Positions 8,808 through 15,690 of a stretch of DNA of 34,715 nucleotides are shown here, in pieces (position 1 is the stretch's first letter; each line of letters opens with the position of its first letter). This DNA comes from Candidatus Chloroploca asiatica (GTDB lineage Bacteria > Chloroflexota > Chloroflexia > Chloroflexales > Chloroflexaceae). The translations under genes were made by a program, and so were the position numbers. The notes below the pieces were generated by a model. The model searched no databases. It saw only the letters and a program-made list of their open reading frames with translations, and had not been told where the DNA came from. Location of the stretch: assembly GCF_002532075.1 (NCBI RefSeq), contig NZ_LYXE01000134.1:1-34715 (forward strand). Direction: 5' to 3'.

Positions 8808-9848
8808 TTACACCCCAAGGCGTTGACGGAGCAGCGTGATCTCTTGTTCAACCCGCATCGTGAGCGCCTCCTGGTCAGAGGCGGGCAAGAAGGTCGCCCG
8901 GGCCGCTGTGCTGACTGTACCACACAACTGGTCGAGCGTAAGGCCGAGGTGCGTAAGCGAGCGACGGTACTCTTCGGTCAACGTCGTCGCAAAGAAGGTA
9001 GGATCATCAGAATTGATCGTCACCTGGACGCCCGCAGCAAGCAAAGAGGGCAACGGGTGGCTTGCCCACGTCTTGATGGCACCGGTCAACAGATTGCTAC
9101 TGGGGCAAATATCAAGCACAATGCCCCGTTCGGCCAGCGTCTGCACCAGGAGGGGATCATCAACGCTGCGCACACCATGGCCGACCCGCTGCGCCTCAAG
9201 AAACTCGATCGCGCCCCAGACACTCACCGGCCCGACCACCTCACCGGCGTGGGCCATCACCCCAAGCCCCGCCGCACGGGCAGCCGCAAAGACAGGGGCA
9301 AACGGCTCGGGGGGATGCCCGATCTCATTGCCGCCAATCGACCAGCCGACAACCCCACGGTGCATCAGCGCACAGGCGACTTCGAGTGACTCCCAGGCGC
9401 GTTCGGGGCCATACTGGCGCCCATAATCAAGGGCCAGGCGAAGCACAATATCAGCCTCACGCTCGACCTGGGCAAAGCCCGCCATCGTGCCCTCAATGAC
9501 CTCATAGAGATCCAGCCCACGCAGCAGGTACTGCATCGGTGAAATCATCACCTCGGCATAGCGCACATTCTGCTGGGCAAGATCATGGCCCAACTCATAG
9601 GCTAGTTGTTCAAAATCCTCACCGCTCACGATGGCCCGCGTCATCGCCATAAACACATTGAGGAAATCGCCAAAATCGCGATAGCGAAAGAGAGCGGCGA
9701 CGCCCTCTTCGTCATTGGCGGGCAAGGTGACCCCATTGCGTTCAGCCAGCACTAACAACGTGCGCGGGGTAATCGTCCCCTCCAGGTGAAGATGGAGTTC
9801 CACCTTGGGCATCTGAGTGATAAAGGTCTCAAGCACTGGCGAGAGCAC
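8808..9848 (-). CDS. add: Adenosine deaminase family protein
   Basis: 346 residues of the metal-dependent amidohydrolase superfamily. Zinc-ligand motif ELHLHLEGT is near residue 17, the catalytic motif HAGE near 200, the metal-ligand region RVGHGV near 220, then SSNLLTG and NSDDP near 280. These are the usual adenosine deaminase landmarks in order. The enzyme converts adenosine to inosine and ammonia in the cytoplasm. The NSDDP form is shared with adenine deaminases and aminodeoxyfutalosine deaminases, so the exact substrate is less sure than the family. It starts at a GTG (9848) with GGAAG six bases upstream, follows prfA on the same strand and has its own promoter candidate. Adenine phosphoribosyltransferase lies two kilobases away, so purine salvage genes are loosely grouped. 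Confidence 0.85.
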   Translation of the reverse strand: MLSPVLETFITQMPKVELHLHLEGTITPRTLLVLAERNGVTLPANDEEGVAALFRYRDFGDFLNVFMAMTRAIVSGEDFEQLAYELGHDLAQQNVRYAEVMISPMQYLLRGLDLYEVIEGTMAGFAQVEREADIVLRLALDYGRQYGPERAWESLEVACALMHRGVVGWSIGGNEIGHPPEPFAPVFAAARAAGLGVMAHAGEVVGPVSVWGAIEFLEAQRVGHGVRSVDDPLLVQTLAERGIVLDICPSSNLLTGAIKTWASHPLPSLLAAGVQVTINSDDPTFFATTLTEEYRRSLTHLGLTLDQLCGTVSTAARATFLPASDQEALTMRVEQEITLLRQRLGV

Positions 9849-9887
9849 AATGATCTTCCCTGACTATCTTGCCGATGGTGTGTGAAG

Positions 9888-9917
9888 ATTATAGACTATC
9901 CTCTCAGCAAGCGCCAA
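9888..9917 (-). promoter_or_regulatory. Candidate promoter for the adenosine deaminase gene
   Basis: On the minus strand TTGGCG (9917-9912) and TATAAT (9893-9888) are 18 bases apart. Transcription would start near 9881, about 32 bases before the GTG. The -10 box is perfect; the -35 box is only half matched. Confidence 0.55.
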
Positions 9918-9922
9918 TCGAA

Positions 9923-11005
9923 TCACGCAATGCCGGAAGCCTGGAGGCGTTCGGCATTATCATGCACGATCAGGGCATCAATAATCTTATCGAGGTTGCC
10001 AGCGAGCACACCGGGCAGATTCGAGAAGTTCTGGCCGATCCGATGATCGGTGATGCGATCCTGAGGGAAGTTGTAGGTACGAATCTTCTCGGCGCGTTCA
10101 CCGGTGCCAACCTGGGCAAGGCGTGATGAGCTCAGTTCACGATCCTGCTTCTCTTGTTCACGGGCATAGAGCCGCGCCCGCAACACGGCCATCGCCTTAT
10201 CCCGGTTCTTGATCTGCGAACGGCCATCCTGACATGTCACCACAATCTCATCAGGCGTTCCCGCTCGATACACCAAGCGCACCGCCGAGTCGGTCGTATT
10301 GACCCCCTGGCCGCCGTGACCACCGGCGCGGAAGACATCGAGGCGGATCTCATCTGACTTGATCTCGAATTCGGTTGGTTCGACCTCGGGCAAGACCGCA
10401 ACCGTCGCCGTAGAGGTATGAATACGCCCACGCGCCTCGGTCACAGGCACCCGCTGCACCCGATGCACGCCACCCTCATACTTCATCCGGCTATAGGCCC
10501 CTTCGCCGCGGATCTCGAAGATTACTTCTTTCATCCCACCGGTATCACTTTCGGTGGTACTGTTCACTTCAACTTTCCACCCGCGCAACTCAGCATACCG
10601 CACATACATCCGATAGAGGTCGCCGGCAAAAAGACCAGCCTCATCGCCACCTTCGCCCTGCCGGATCTCCATAATGACATCTTTGGCATCATTCGGATCG
10701 CTCGGCAACAGCAACAAGCGGATCTCCTGGTCGAGCCGGTCAATCGTCGTCTGCTGCTGCTCAATCTCTTCTTGCGCAAGCGCCTTCAATTCAGCATCAT
10801 CGGTCTCATACGCCATCGTCTGAGCCTCATCGAGCGCAGTGACGGCCTGACGATACGCACGATAGGCGGCCACAAGGTCGGTCAAATCGCTCTGCTCACG
10901 CGCATACTGTTGCAAGCGCGGTAAATCAGTCATCACCTCAGGGTTCGCCATCAGGTGATCAAGTTCTTCATAGCGGGCTTCAACAAGTTTCAGCTTATCA
11001 AACAT
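9923..11005 (-). CDS. prfA: Peptide chain release factor 1
   Basis: 360 residues, the normal RF1 length. It recognises UAA and UAG in the ribosomal A site and triggers release of the finished protein. The peptidyl-tRNA hydrolysis motif GGQ is present in FRAGGHGGQGVNTTDSAVRL (near residue 230). The codon-reading loop carries PVT in VQRVPVTEARGRIHTSTA, the RF1 form (PxT) and not the SPF of RF2. The N-terminal coiled region (1-100) is also typical. The ATG at 11005 has AGAGG upstream. rpsU lies immediately upstream on the same strand, separated by a hairpin that may act as a partial terminator. No prmC gene, whose product methylates the GGQ glutamine, is adjacent. Confidence 0.97.
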   Translation of the reverse strand: MFDKLKLVEARYEELDHLMANPEVMTDLPRLQQYAREQSDLTDLVAAYRAYRQAVTALDEAQTMAYETDDAELKALAQEEIEQQQTTIDRLDQEIRLLLLPSDPNDAKDVIMEIRQGEGGDEAGLFAGDLYRMYVRYAELRGWKVEVNSTTESDTGGMKEVIFEIRGEGAYSRMKYEGGVHRVQRVPVTEARGRIHTSTATVAVLPEVEPTEFEIKSDEIRLDVFRAGGHGGQGVNTTDSAVRLVYRAGTPDEIVVTCQDGRSQIKNRDKAMAVLRARLYAREQEKQDRELSSSRLAQVGTGERAEKIRTYNFPQDRITDHRIGQNFSNLPGVLAGNLDKIIDALIVHDNAERLQASGIA

Positions 11006-11030
11006 GCGGTATAACCTCTAAAAAGACACA

Positions 11031-11076
11031 AACGACACGAGAAGAGCGGACAAATGCCCGCTAGCCTCGTGTCGTT
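11031..11076 (-). terminator. Hairpin terminator or attenuator between rpsU and prfA
   Basis: A perfect 11-base stem (AACGACACGAG at 11031-11041, CTCGTGTCGTT at 11066-11076) encloses a second five-base stem (11045-11049 with 11058-11062). On the minus strand it is followed, after a few bases, by CTTTTT. It probably ends most rpsU transcripts, letting some continue into prfA. Confidence 0.65.
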
Positions 11077-11090
11077 GTTGTATGAATTGG

Positions 11091-11282
11091 TTAGAAACCC
11101 TTCGACATCTTCTTGCGCCGATTGCGCTCGGCACGACGACGTTTCTCTTTGCGCTGTTCGCTCTTGGAAACGAAGTGCATCTTCTCGCGATATGTTTTGG
11201 TAATCCGCTCAGAGACCACGCCCTTATTAAAACGGCGGATCAACTGCTCGACAGTTTCACCTTCACGACGTTCTACACGCAT
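11091..11282 (-). CDS. rpsU: Small ribosomal subunit protein S21
   Basis: 63 residues, the usual size. The protein begins MRVERREGETVEQLIRRFNK, a strong match to S21, and ends in a very basic tail rich in KR pairs that contacts 16S rRNA. S21 binds near the 3' end of 16S rRNA and helps initiation on the 30S subunit. The frame is open for another 70 codons upstream, but those residues are unlike any S21, so the ATG at 11282 was chosen. No strong Shine-Dalgarno is present. The leader is long (about 165 bases from the promoter) and contains a long-range inverted repeat, which may control its synthesis. Confidence 0.93.
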   Translation of the reverse strand: MRVERREGETVEQLIRRFNKGVVSERITKTYREKMHFVSKSEQRKEKRRRAERNRRKKMSKGF

Positions 11283-11293
11283 TGCTCTGCATC

Positions 11294-11378
11294 GATCAAT
11301 ATCGTACGACCACCTCAGATGACCTGGACTCTCATATGCGTGGGGCAACGCTTGTTCCAGACACGCCTGATATTGATC
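11294..11378 (-). promoter_or_regulatory. Possible structured rpsU leader closed by a 10-base inverted repeat
   Basis: GATCAATATC (11294-11303) pairs perfectly with GATATTGATC (11369-11378), enclosing 65 bases. The right-hand end lies about 11 bases from the rpsU start. Pairing would bring the start region into a folded domain. The role in control of S21 is inference; no known leader family was matched. Confidence 0.4.
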
Positions 11379-11456
11379 TCGTCTGCTCACCCCCTTTACC
11401 GTGGATTTGGTGTGGCCCCATGCAGCCCTCAGAACAACGACGATACACCGTACAAA

Positions 11457-11485
11457 AGTATAGCCGAGATTCAGACGTTGTGCAA
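11457..11485 (-). promoter_or_regulatory. Sigma-70-type promoter for rpsU
   Basis: On the minus strand TTGCAC (11485-11480) and TATACT (11462-11457) are separated by exactly 17 bases. It lies just after the apt stop codon, so rpsU (and perhaps prfA) is transcribed separately from apt with a leader of roughly 165 bases. Confidence 0.7.
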
Positions 11486-11488
11486 GTC

Positions 11489-12010
11489 TCAATATTGGAT
11501 CAGCGAGTAAACCGGATAGCCCTCAAGTTTGTCGCGTCCATTGAGGAACGCCAACTCGATCACAAAGGCAAGTTCAATAACCCGTGCGCCAGCCTGTTCA
11601 ATCAGTTGCGTGGCCGCACTGATCGTGCCACCCGTCGCCAGCAGATCATCAATGACAATGACCCGTGCCCCTGGCACAAACGCATCACGGTGAATTTCCA
11701 GTTTGCTGGTGCCATATTCCAACGCATACTCGATCTGATAGGTATCAGCCGGCAACTTGCCCGGCTTGCGCACCGGCACCAGGCCTACCTTCAATTCCAG
11801 GGCAAGCGGGGCGCTAAAGATAAATCCCCGTGATTCGATCCCTACCACCGCGTCGATCCCCAAGGGGCGGTACCGGTCAGCCAACGTCGTGATCACCTGC
11901 TGAAACGCCGAGCCATTGCTGATCAGCGTGGTGATATCCTTGAACTGAATGCCCGGAATCGGAAAATCGGGCACATTGCGTACCAGACTCGCAAGATCCA
12001 CGTTTGTCAT
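11489..12010 (-). CDS. apt: Adenine phosphoribosyltransferase
   Basis: 173 residues, the family's usual length. It makes AMP from adenine and PRPP in purine salvage. The PRPP-binding signature VIVIDDLLATGGT lies near residue 120. The N-terminal VPDFPIPGIQFKDITTL and the VVGIESRGFIF segment (near 60) are characteristic of Apt and not of hypoxanthine or xanthine enzymes. The ATG at 12010 has an excellent GAGGAG upstream. A TATAAT-like box (12061-12056) overlaps the stop of the upstream lipoprotein gene, so it may have its own promoter as well as read-through. Confidence 0.96.
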   Translation of the reverse strand: MTNVDLASLVRNVPDFPIPGIQFKDITTLISNGSAFQQVITTLADRYRPLGIDAVVGIESRGFIFSAPLALELKVGLVPVRKPGKLPADTYQIEYALEYGTSKLEIHRDAFVPGARVIVIDDLLATGGTISAATQLIEQAGARVIELAFVIELAFLNGRDKLEGYPVYSLIQY

Positions 12011-12055
12011 CGCTCCTCCTCGCCTAGAGGCAGATATACCATTGAGACCATGCCT

Positions 12056-12061
12056 ATTATA
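12056..12061 (-). promoter_or_regulatory. Possible -10 box for apt
   Basis: A perfect TATAAT on the minus strand sits about 46 bases ahead of the apt start and overlaps the lipoprotein stop region. No good -35 box at 16-18 bases was seen, so this is tentative. Confidence 0.3.
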
Positions 12062-12469
12062 CTAGCGGATGACCACCTCGACGGTAAAACTCCGCACTGG
12101 CATTTCATCTGGCTCAAAGGGGCGCTTGTAGCCAATCGTCAACATGGTTGTCCCCGCACCTTGGGCAGTAAACCGCAGGGTCTCCATCCCACCGGCACCG
12201 GGCATATTCGCGCCCTGGACATACTCAGCCTCGCCCTGTTGCGCGATGATCGCGTCGTCGCCAGCGATGAACTGCCAGGCATAGCCAGTTGAAGGATTGC
12301 TCGGCAGGGTAATCGCAAGCACCTGGCCCACGGCCAGTTCAACCGTCTGACCAACCTCATCTTCGGTCAGTTGCACCTCGGGCAAGGGCGGTTGGGGCTG
12401 GGGTTGAGCACATGCAGCCAGACTCAGCAGCAGAACGATCACGAAAACGAGACGTTGTGTGTGGTGCAT
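12062..12469 (-). CDS. Chagasin-type (I42) peptidase-inhibitor lipoprotein
   Basis: 135 residues. A lipoprotein signal peptide (hydrophobic VFVIVLLLSLAAC, the cysteine being the lipid site near residue 20) is followed by a Q/P-rich linker. The rest matches the chagasin immunoglobulin-like fold: loop motifs NPSTGYAW, GAGGMETLRF and YKRPFEP correspond to the NPTTG, GXGG and RPW loops that plug the active site of papain-like cysteine proteases. It should be anchored outside the membrane. The ATG at 12469 has AAGGAA upstream; the longer open frame is in repeat DNA and was rejected. Its normal target is not evident, as no cysteine protease gene is nearby. It precedes apt on the same strand. Confidence 0.85.
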   Translation of the reverse strand: MHHTQRLVFVIVLLLSLAACAQPQPQPPLPEVQLTEDEVGQTVELAVGQVLAITLPSNPSTGYAWQFIAGDDAIIAQQGEAEYVQGANMPGAGGMETLRFTAQGAGTTMLTIGYKRPFEPDEMPVRSFTVEVVIR

Positions 12470-12511
12470 CAACAATTCCTTTTTAATGCTTAAAACCAAT
12501 ACTTTTCCAAT

Positions 12512-12609
12512 AAGCTCACGCGAAGGCGCGAAGGGTTCGCTCACGTACGCGAAAAACGTTGCGCCTTTGCGCCTTTGCGTCAAAACAATCGCCTTATTGC
12601 AAGGTATTG
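12512..12609 (-). repeat. Dispersed 'GACGCAAAGGCGCAAAG' repeat, copy A
   Basis: About 98 bases on the minus strand, closely similar to copy B at 18524-18614. Both share the core TTGACGCAAAGGCGCAAAGG and the end CGCGTGAGCTT. Copy A begins only a few bases after the stop of the family 4 glycosyltransferase gene and fills the gap before the lipoprotein gene. Confidence 0.75.
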
Positions 12610-12612
12610 TGC

Positions 12613-13749
12613 TTAAAAACCCCTCACGGCGGCTTCATAGGCGGCGAGCGTTCGTTCTGCCGTCGTATGCCACGAAAAAGCCTTGGCACGCCGCAAACCA
12701 CGCTCACGCAGATCCTGGTGCAACGCGCGGTCGTCCAGTAGGGCCATGATCGCCTGCGCAAAGGCCCCGGCATCGTGCGGGTTGACCATCAGACCGGCGT
12801 CACCAACAACCTCGGGGAGGCTTGCACTCGCCGAGGTGATCACCGGGGTGCCACAAGCCATCGCTTCAAGCGGCGGCATCCCAAAGCCCTCATAAATTGA
12901 AGGGAAGACAAAGACGGTCGCAGCAGCATACCAGAGCGGCAGTTCCTCTTCTTCAATATAGCCGACAAACTCCACCAGATCGCGCAACCCAAGCGCCTCG
13001 AGACGCTGAAAGACGGCATCATAGAGCCAGCCCTTGCCACCACCAATCAGCAGCGGAACCTGATGGGTGCGCACCACCTGGGCATACGCCTCAAGCAGGG
13101 TCGTCAGATTTTTGCGTGGCTCAAGCGTACCGACGGTCAAGAGAAAGCGCTCGGGAAGGCCTTTGCGGGCGCGGAAATCAGCGAGCACACCTGGCTCGGG
13201 GGGGCGAAAATGGTCACGGACGGCGTTAGGGGTAACGATAATGCGATCCTCTGGGATACCCAGCAAGCCGACAACTTCGCGTTTGGTATGCTCAGACACC
13301 GCCAGAATCCGTGACGCCCGCTTGGCGCTCAGCCGGGTCGCAAAATCCAGATAAGTACGATTATAGGCCCGAAAGGTTTGAGGAAACCGAATAAAAGCGA
13401 GATCGTGGATCGTGATAACGCTCGGCACCGAGCAAAAGAGCGGGGCCACATTCAAGACCCCATGAAAGAGATCGGCGCGGATCGAACGCAGCAAGAGTGG
13501 GGCGAGCAGTTGTTCCCACGGAATCCGCACGCGCGGATTGATCGTCGGCAGATGGCTAGGGATCACACGAAAGTTGGGAGGCAACCCGAGGGCTGCACTG
13601 GTCAACCCACGGGTTGTATAGACGGTATACCGATTCTGGCGATCAAGGCGACCAAGGTGCAGCAACACCTGTTCAATATAGTGCGAAACCCCGGCGCGCC
13701 GGAAGGAACGGGTATGGGCAAGCAGATGGGCATTGATGGCAATATGCAT
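12613..13749 (-). CDS. Family 4 glycosyltransferase
   Basis: 378 residues, GT-B fold. The N-terminal acceptor domain starts MHIAINAHLL and carries the glycine-containing loop AGVSHYIEQVLLHL. The C-terminal nucleotide-sugar domain has the landmark LLTVGTLEPRKNLTTLLEAY (near 205) and the E-x7-E motif in YEGFGMPPLEAMACGTPVI (near 290). It would transfer a sugar from a nucleotide donor to a lipid or polysaccharide acceptor at the cytoplasmic face. Donor and acceptor are unknown. It lies 30 bases after lepB, with AGGA upstream, and is probably cotranscribed with it. Confidence 0.9.
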   Translation of the reverse strand: MHIAINAHLLAHTRSFRRAGVSHYIEQVLLHLGRLDRQNRYTVYTTRGLTSAALGLPPNFRVIPSHLPTINPRVRIPWEQLLAPLLLRSIRADLFHGVLNVAPLFCSVPSVITIHDLAFIRFPQTFRAYNRTYLDFATRLSAKRASRILAVSEHTKREVVGLLGIPEDRIIVTPNAVRDHFRPPEPGVLADFRARKGLPERFLLTVGTLEPRKNLTTLLEAYAQVVRTHQVPLLIGGGKGWLYDAVFQRLEALGLRDLVEFVGYIEEEELPLWYAAATVFVFPSIYEGFGMPPLEAMACGTPVITSASASLPEVVGDAGLMVNPHDAGAFAQAIMALLDDRALHQDLRERGLRRAKAFSWHTTAERTLAAYEAAVRGF

Positions 13750-13779
13750 AGAATTGATTGTTCCTCGTAGCCCGTCGCG

Positions 13780-14574
13780 CTACGGTTCAAAAGCAAGCTC
13801 GGCTGGCGGTTGATGAGCGTCAGCCAGCGATGCATAGTCATAGTGCGGCACGAGCCCCCACTCGCTCAGCGGATAATAGACAAACCAGGCTTTGCCCACC
13901 ACCCGCTCGAAGGCCAGCGGCCCCCACTCACGTGAATCACTCGAATTCGCCCGATTATCACCCATCACAAAGAGATGCCCTTCGGGCACCACCAGCGGGC
14001 CAGTTTGACAGGCCGAATTAATCATACAGTACGTTGACGCACCACCCAGATAGGGCTGCGCAAGCTCCTGACCATTCACAAAAACCTTGCCATCGCGGAT
14101 CTCCACGCTATCACCAGGCAAGCCGATCACCCGTTTGATATAATCCTTGGCAACATCATTGGGATACTCAAAGACGACAATATCACCACGGCGCGGCTGA
14201 TGAAACGGATAGATAATGCGTTGCGGCAGATCCTCCTGGCCGGGCATCAGGCGTAACGGCGCATTGAGGTCAAAGTGAAAATAGACCAACTTGTTGACAA
14301 GGATATACTGACCACTGTGCATCGTCGGCTCCATGCTACTTCCTTCGATCTTGAAGTTTTGCACCATACCGCGCACAATAAAGAAGATCAACAAAATAAA
14401 GAGGGCTGTTTCCAACAATTCGCGCACAACCCGGCGCACCTGGTTCACACGGAACCCGGGTTGCAGCGGTTCGGCAACGTGCGTCCAGGGCTGATCATCA
14501 CCAGGGGAACGCTCATACTGAACGGAACGAGCAACCTCATCGTGTTGCCCGGGCCGGAGGGGGGTGTCTTCCAT
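13780..14574 (-). CDS. lepB: Signal peptidase I
   Basis: 264 residues. After a 50-residue cytoplasmic tail a single membrane helix (ETALFILLIFFIVRG) leads to the catalytic domain. The nucleophile is the serine of GSSMEPTM; the general-base lysine lies in KDYIKRVIGLPGD; and the box MGDNRANSSDSREWG is also present. It removes signal peptides from exported proteins at the outer face of the membrane. The ATG at 14574 was chosen over an in-frame TTG four codons earlier. The gene is divergent from the AmrS-like gene, sharing a short 80-base region with a TATAAT-like box (14625-14620) for this strand. The family 4 glycosyltransferase gene follows closely. Confidence 0.95.
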   Translation of the reverse strand: MEDTPLRPGQHDEVARSVQYERSPGDDQPWTHVAEPLQPGFRVNQVRRVVRELLETALFILLIFFIVRGMVQNFKIEGSSMEPTMHSGQYILVNKLVYFHFDLNAPLRLMPGQEDLPQRIIYPFHQPRRGDIVVFEYPNDVAKDYIKRVIGLPGDSVEIRDGKVFVNGQELAQPYLGGASTYCMINSACQTGPLVVPEGHLFVMGDNRANSSDSREWGPLAFERVVGKAWFVYYPLSEWGLVPHYDYASLADAHQPPAELAFEP

Positions 14575-14666
14575 GAAGTTTCTCAAATTGGCCCACGAAT
14601 ACCTATGTTACACTGTTCTATTATACGTCATCTCATGAATGCAATGCTAGAGCAACAGGAACTCGC

Positions 14667-15665
14667 ATGACAGACGCGCACGACCTCGCCGATCTCGTCA
14701 TCGCCAGAGAAGAAAAGCGAACGACATGTCAGGCGTGCCAATGGCGTTGCACCCTCGCCCCTGGGGAAACCGGGCGCTGCCAGATGCGCGTCGGGGTCAA
14801 AGGCGGCATCGCCATGCTCAACTACGAACGCATTGCTGGCGCAGCGCTCGGGCCGATTGAAGATTACCGGCTGTGGCACTTTTTCCCTGACACGATGACG
14901 TTGGCGCTAGGCGGATGGGGGTACGCAACCCTGGTAGATCAGGAACGCGGACTGTATAGCGCTCTCCCCGAAGATCCGGCACAGCAGCGGCGGCTTGACC
15001 CCGAACGTGCGGCCAACGTCGCCCTCGAACGGCTCTGTCGAGGGGTCATCTGGGCCTTTGGTGAACCAGCGGTCAACCTTGAATATGTCCGCAACCTCTT
15101 GCAACTCTGCCGGGCGACCAGTCGCTACACGGCGATGGTAACAACCGGAGCCTTCACCATCGAAGCCCTTGATGCGCTCGGACACTACCTTGACGGCATG
15201 AGCCTCGACCTGCGCGGGTTTAGCGACGCGAGCTATGCACGGCTCGGCGGGCTCCCCGCGTGGCGCGAGGTCTTGGACATCGCCGAGCGGGCCCAGCAAC
15301 GCTGGCAATGTCACCTTGAAATAACGACCCGCATCCATCATGGCGTCAACGACAACCCTGACGAACTGGCCGCGCTCATTGACTGGATCCGCGACACCCT
15401 GGGTGCGTCCACCCCCTGGCATATCCTACCTGGCGATACCGGCAGCGCCACGGCAGCCTCAACCATGCGCGCCCGGCGACTCGGCCACGAACGCGGCCTC
15501 TGCCACATCTACGGCGTTGAACCAGACCAAGAGACCCTGTGCCCCCACTGTGCACAAACGCTGATCACCCGCACCAACGACAGCACGCGCATCGTCGGAC
15601 TTGAGGGCACAGCCTGCACCGGATGTGGGCAGGAAACGGGGATCAGACGATCGATTTTCAAGTAA
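14667..15665 (+). CDS. AmrS-like radical-SAM homologue lacking the iron-sulfur cluster cysteines
   Basis: 332 residues. The frame of the AmmeMemoRadiSam radical enzyme (AmrS/PflA-like) is clear. It has an N-terminal cysteine cluster (C21, C24, C28, C38 in CQACQWRC...GRC), the segment LGPIEDYRLWHFFP before the usual cluster loop, TTGAFTIEALDAL, and SLDLRGFSDASYARLGG. At the end come PWHILPGD and a zinc-like pair CPHC...CTGC. In the family the loop after HFFP carries CxxxCxxC; here it reads LALGGWGYATLVDQERG, with no cysteine between 38 and 124. The protein should therefore not bind the catalytic 4Fe-4S cluster and may serve a non-radical role. No AMMECR1 or Memo partner gene is in the window. 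The start was taken at the ATG at 14667. Confidence 0.7.
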   Translation: MTDAHDLADLVIAREEKRTTCQACQWRCTLAPGETGRCQMRVGVKGGIAMLNYERIAGAALGPIEDYRLWHFFPDTMTLALGGWGYATLVDQERGLYSALPEDPAQQRRLDPERAANVALERLCRGVIWAFGEPAVNLEYVRNLLQLCRATSRYTAMVTTGAFTIEALDALGHYLDGMSLDLRGFSDASYARLGGLPAWREVLDIAERAQQRWQCHLEITTRIHHGVNDNPDELAALIDWIRDTLGASTPWHILPGDTGSATAASTMRARRLGHERGLCHIYGVEPDQETLCPHCAQTLITRTNDSTRIVGLEGTACTGCGQETGIRRSIFK

Positions 15666-15690
15666 GCGTGTAGGTCAATCGCCCTGCCGC

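Noticed and set aside
11283-11492. 70-residue N-terminal extension of S21
   Set aside because: The extra residues do not resemble S21, and the promoter for rpsU lies within that stretch.
15676-15686. CAATCGCCCT as a third MITE-like end
   Set aside because: Only about ten bases match and no partner repeat is nearby; chance is likely.
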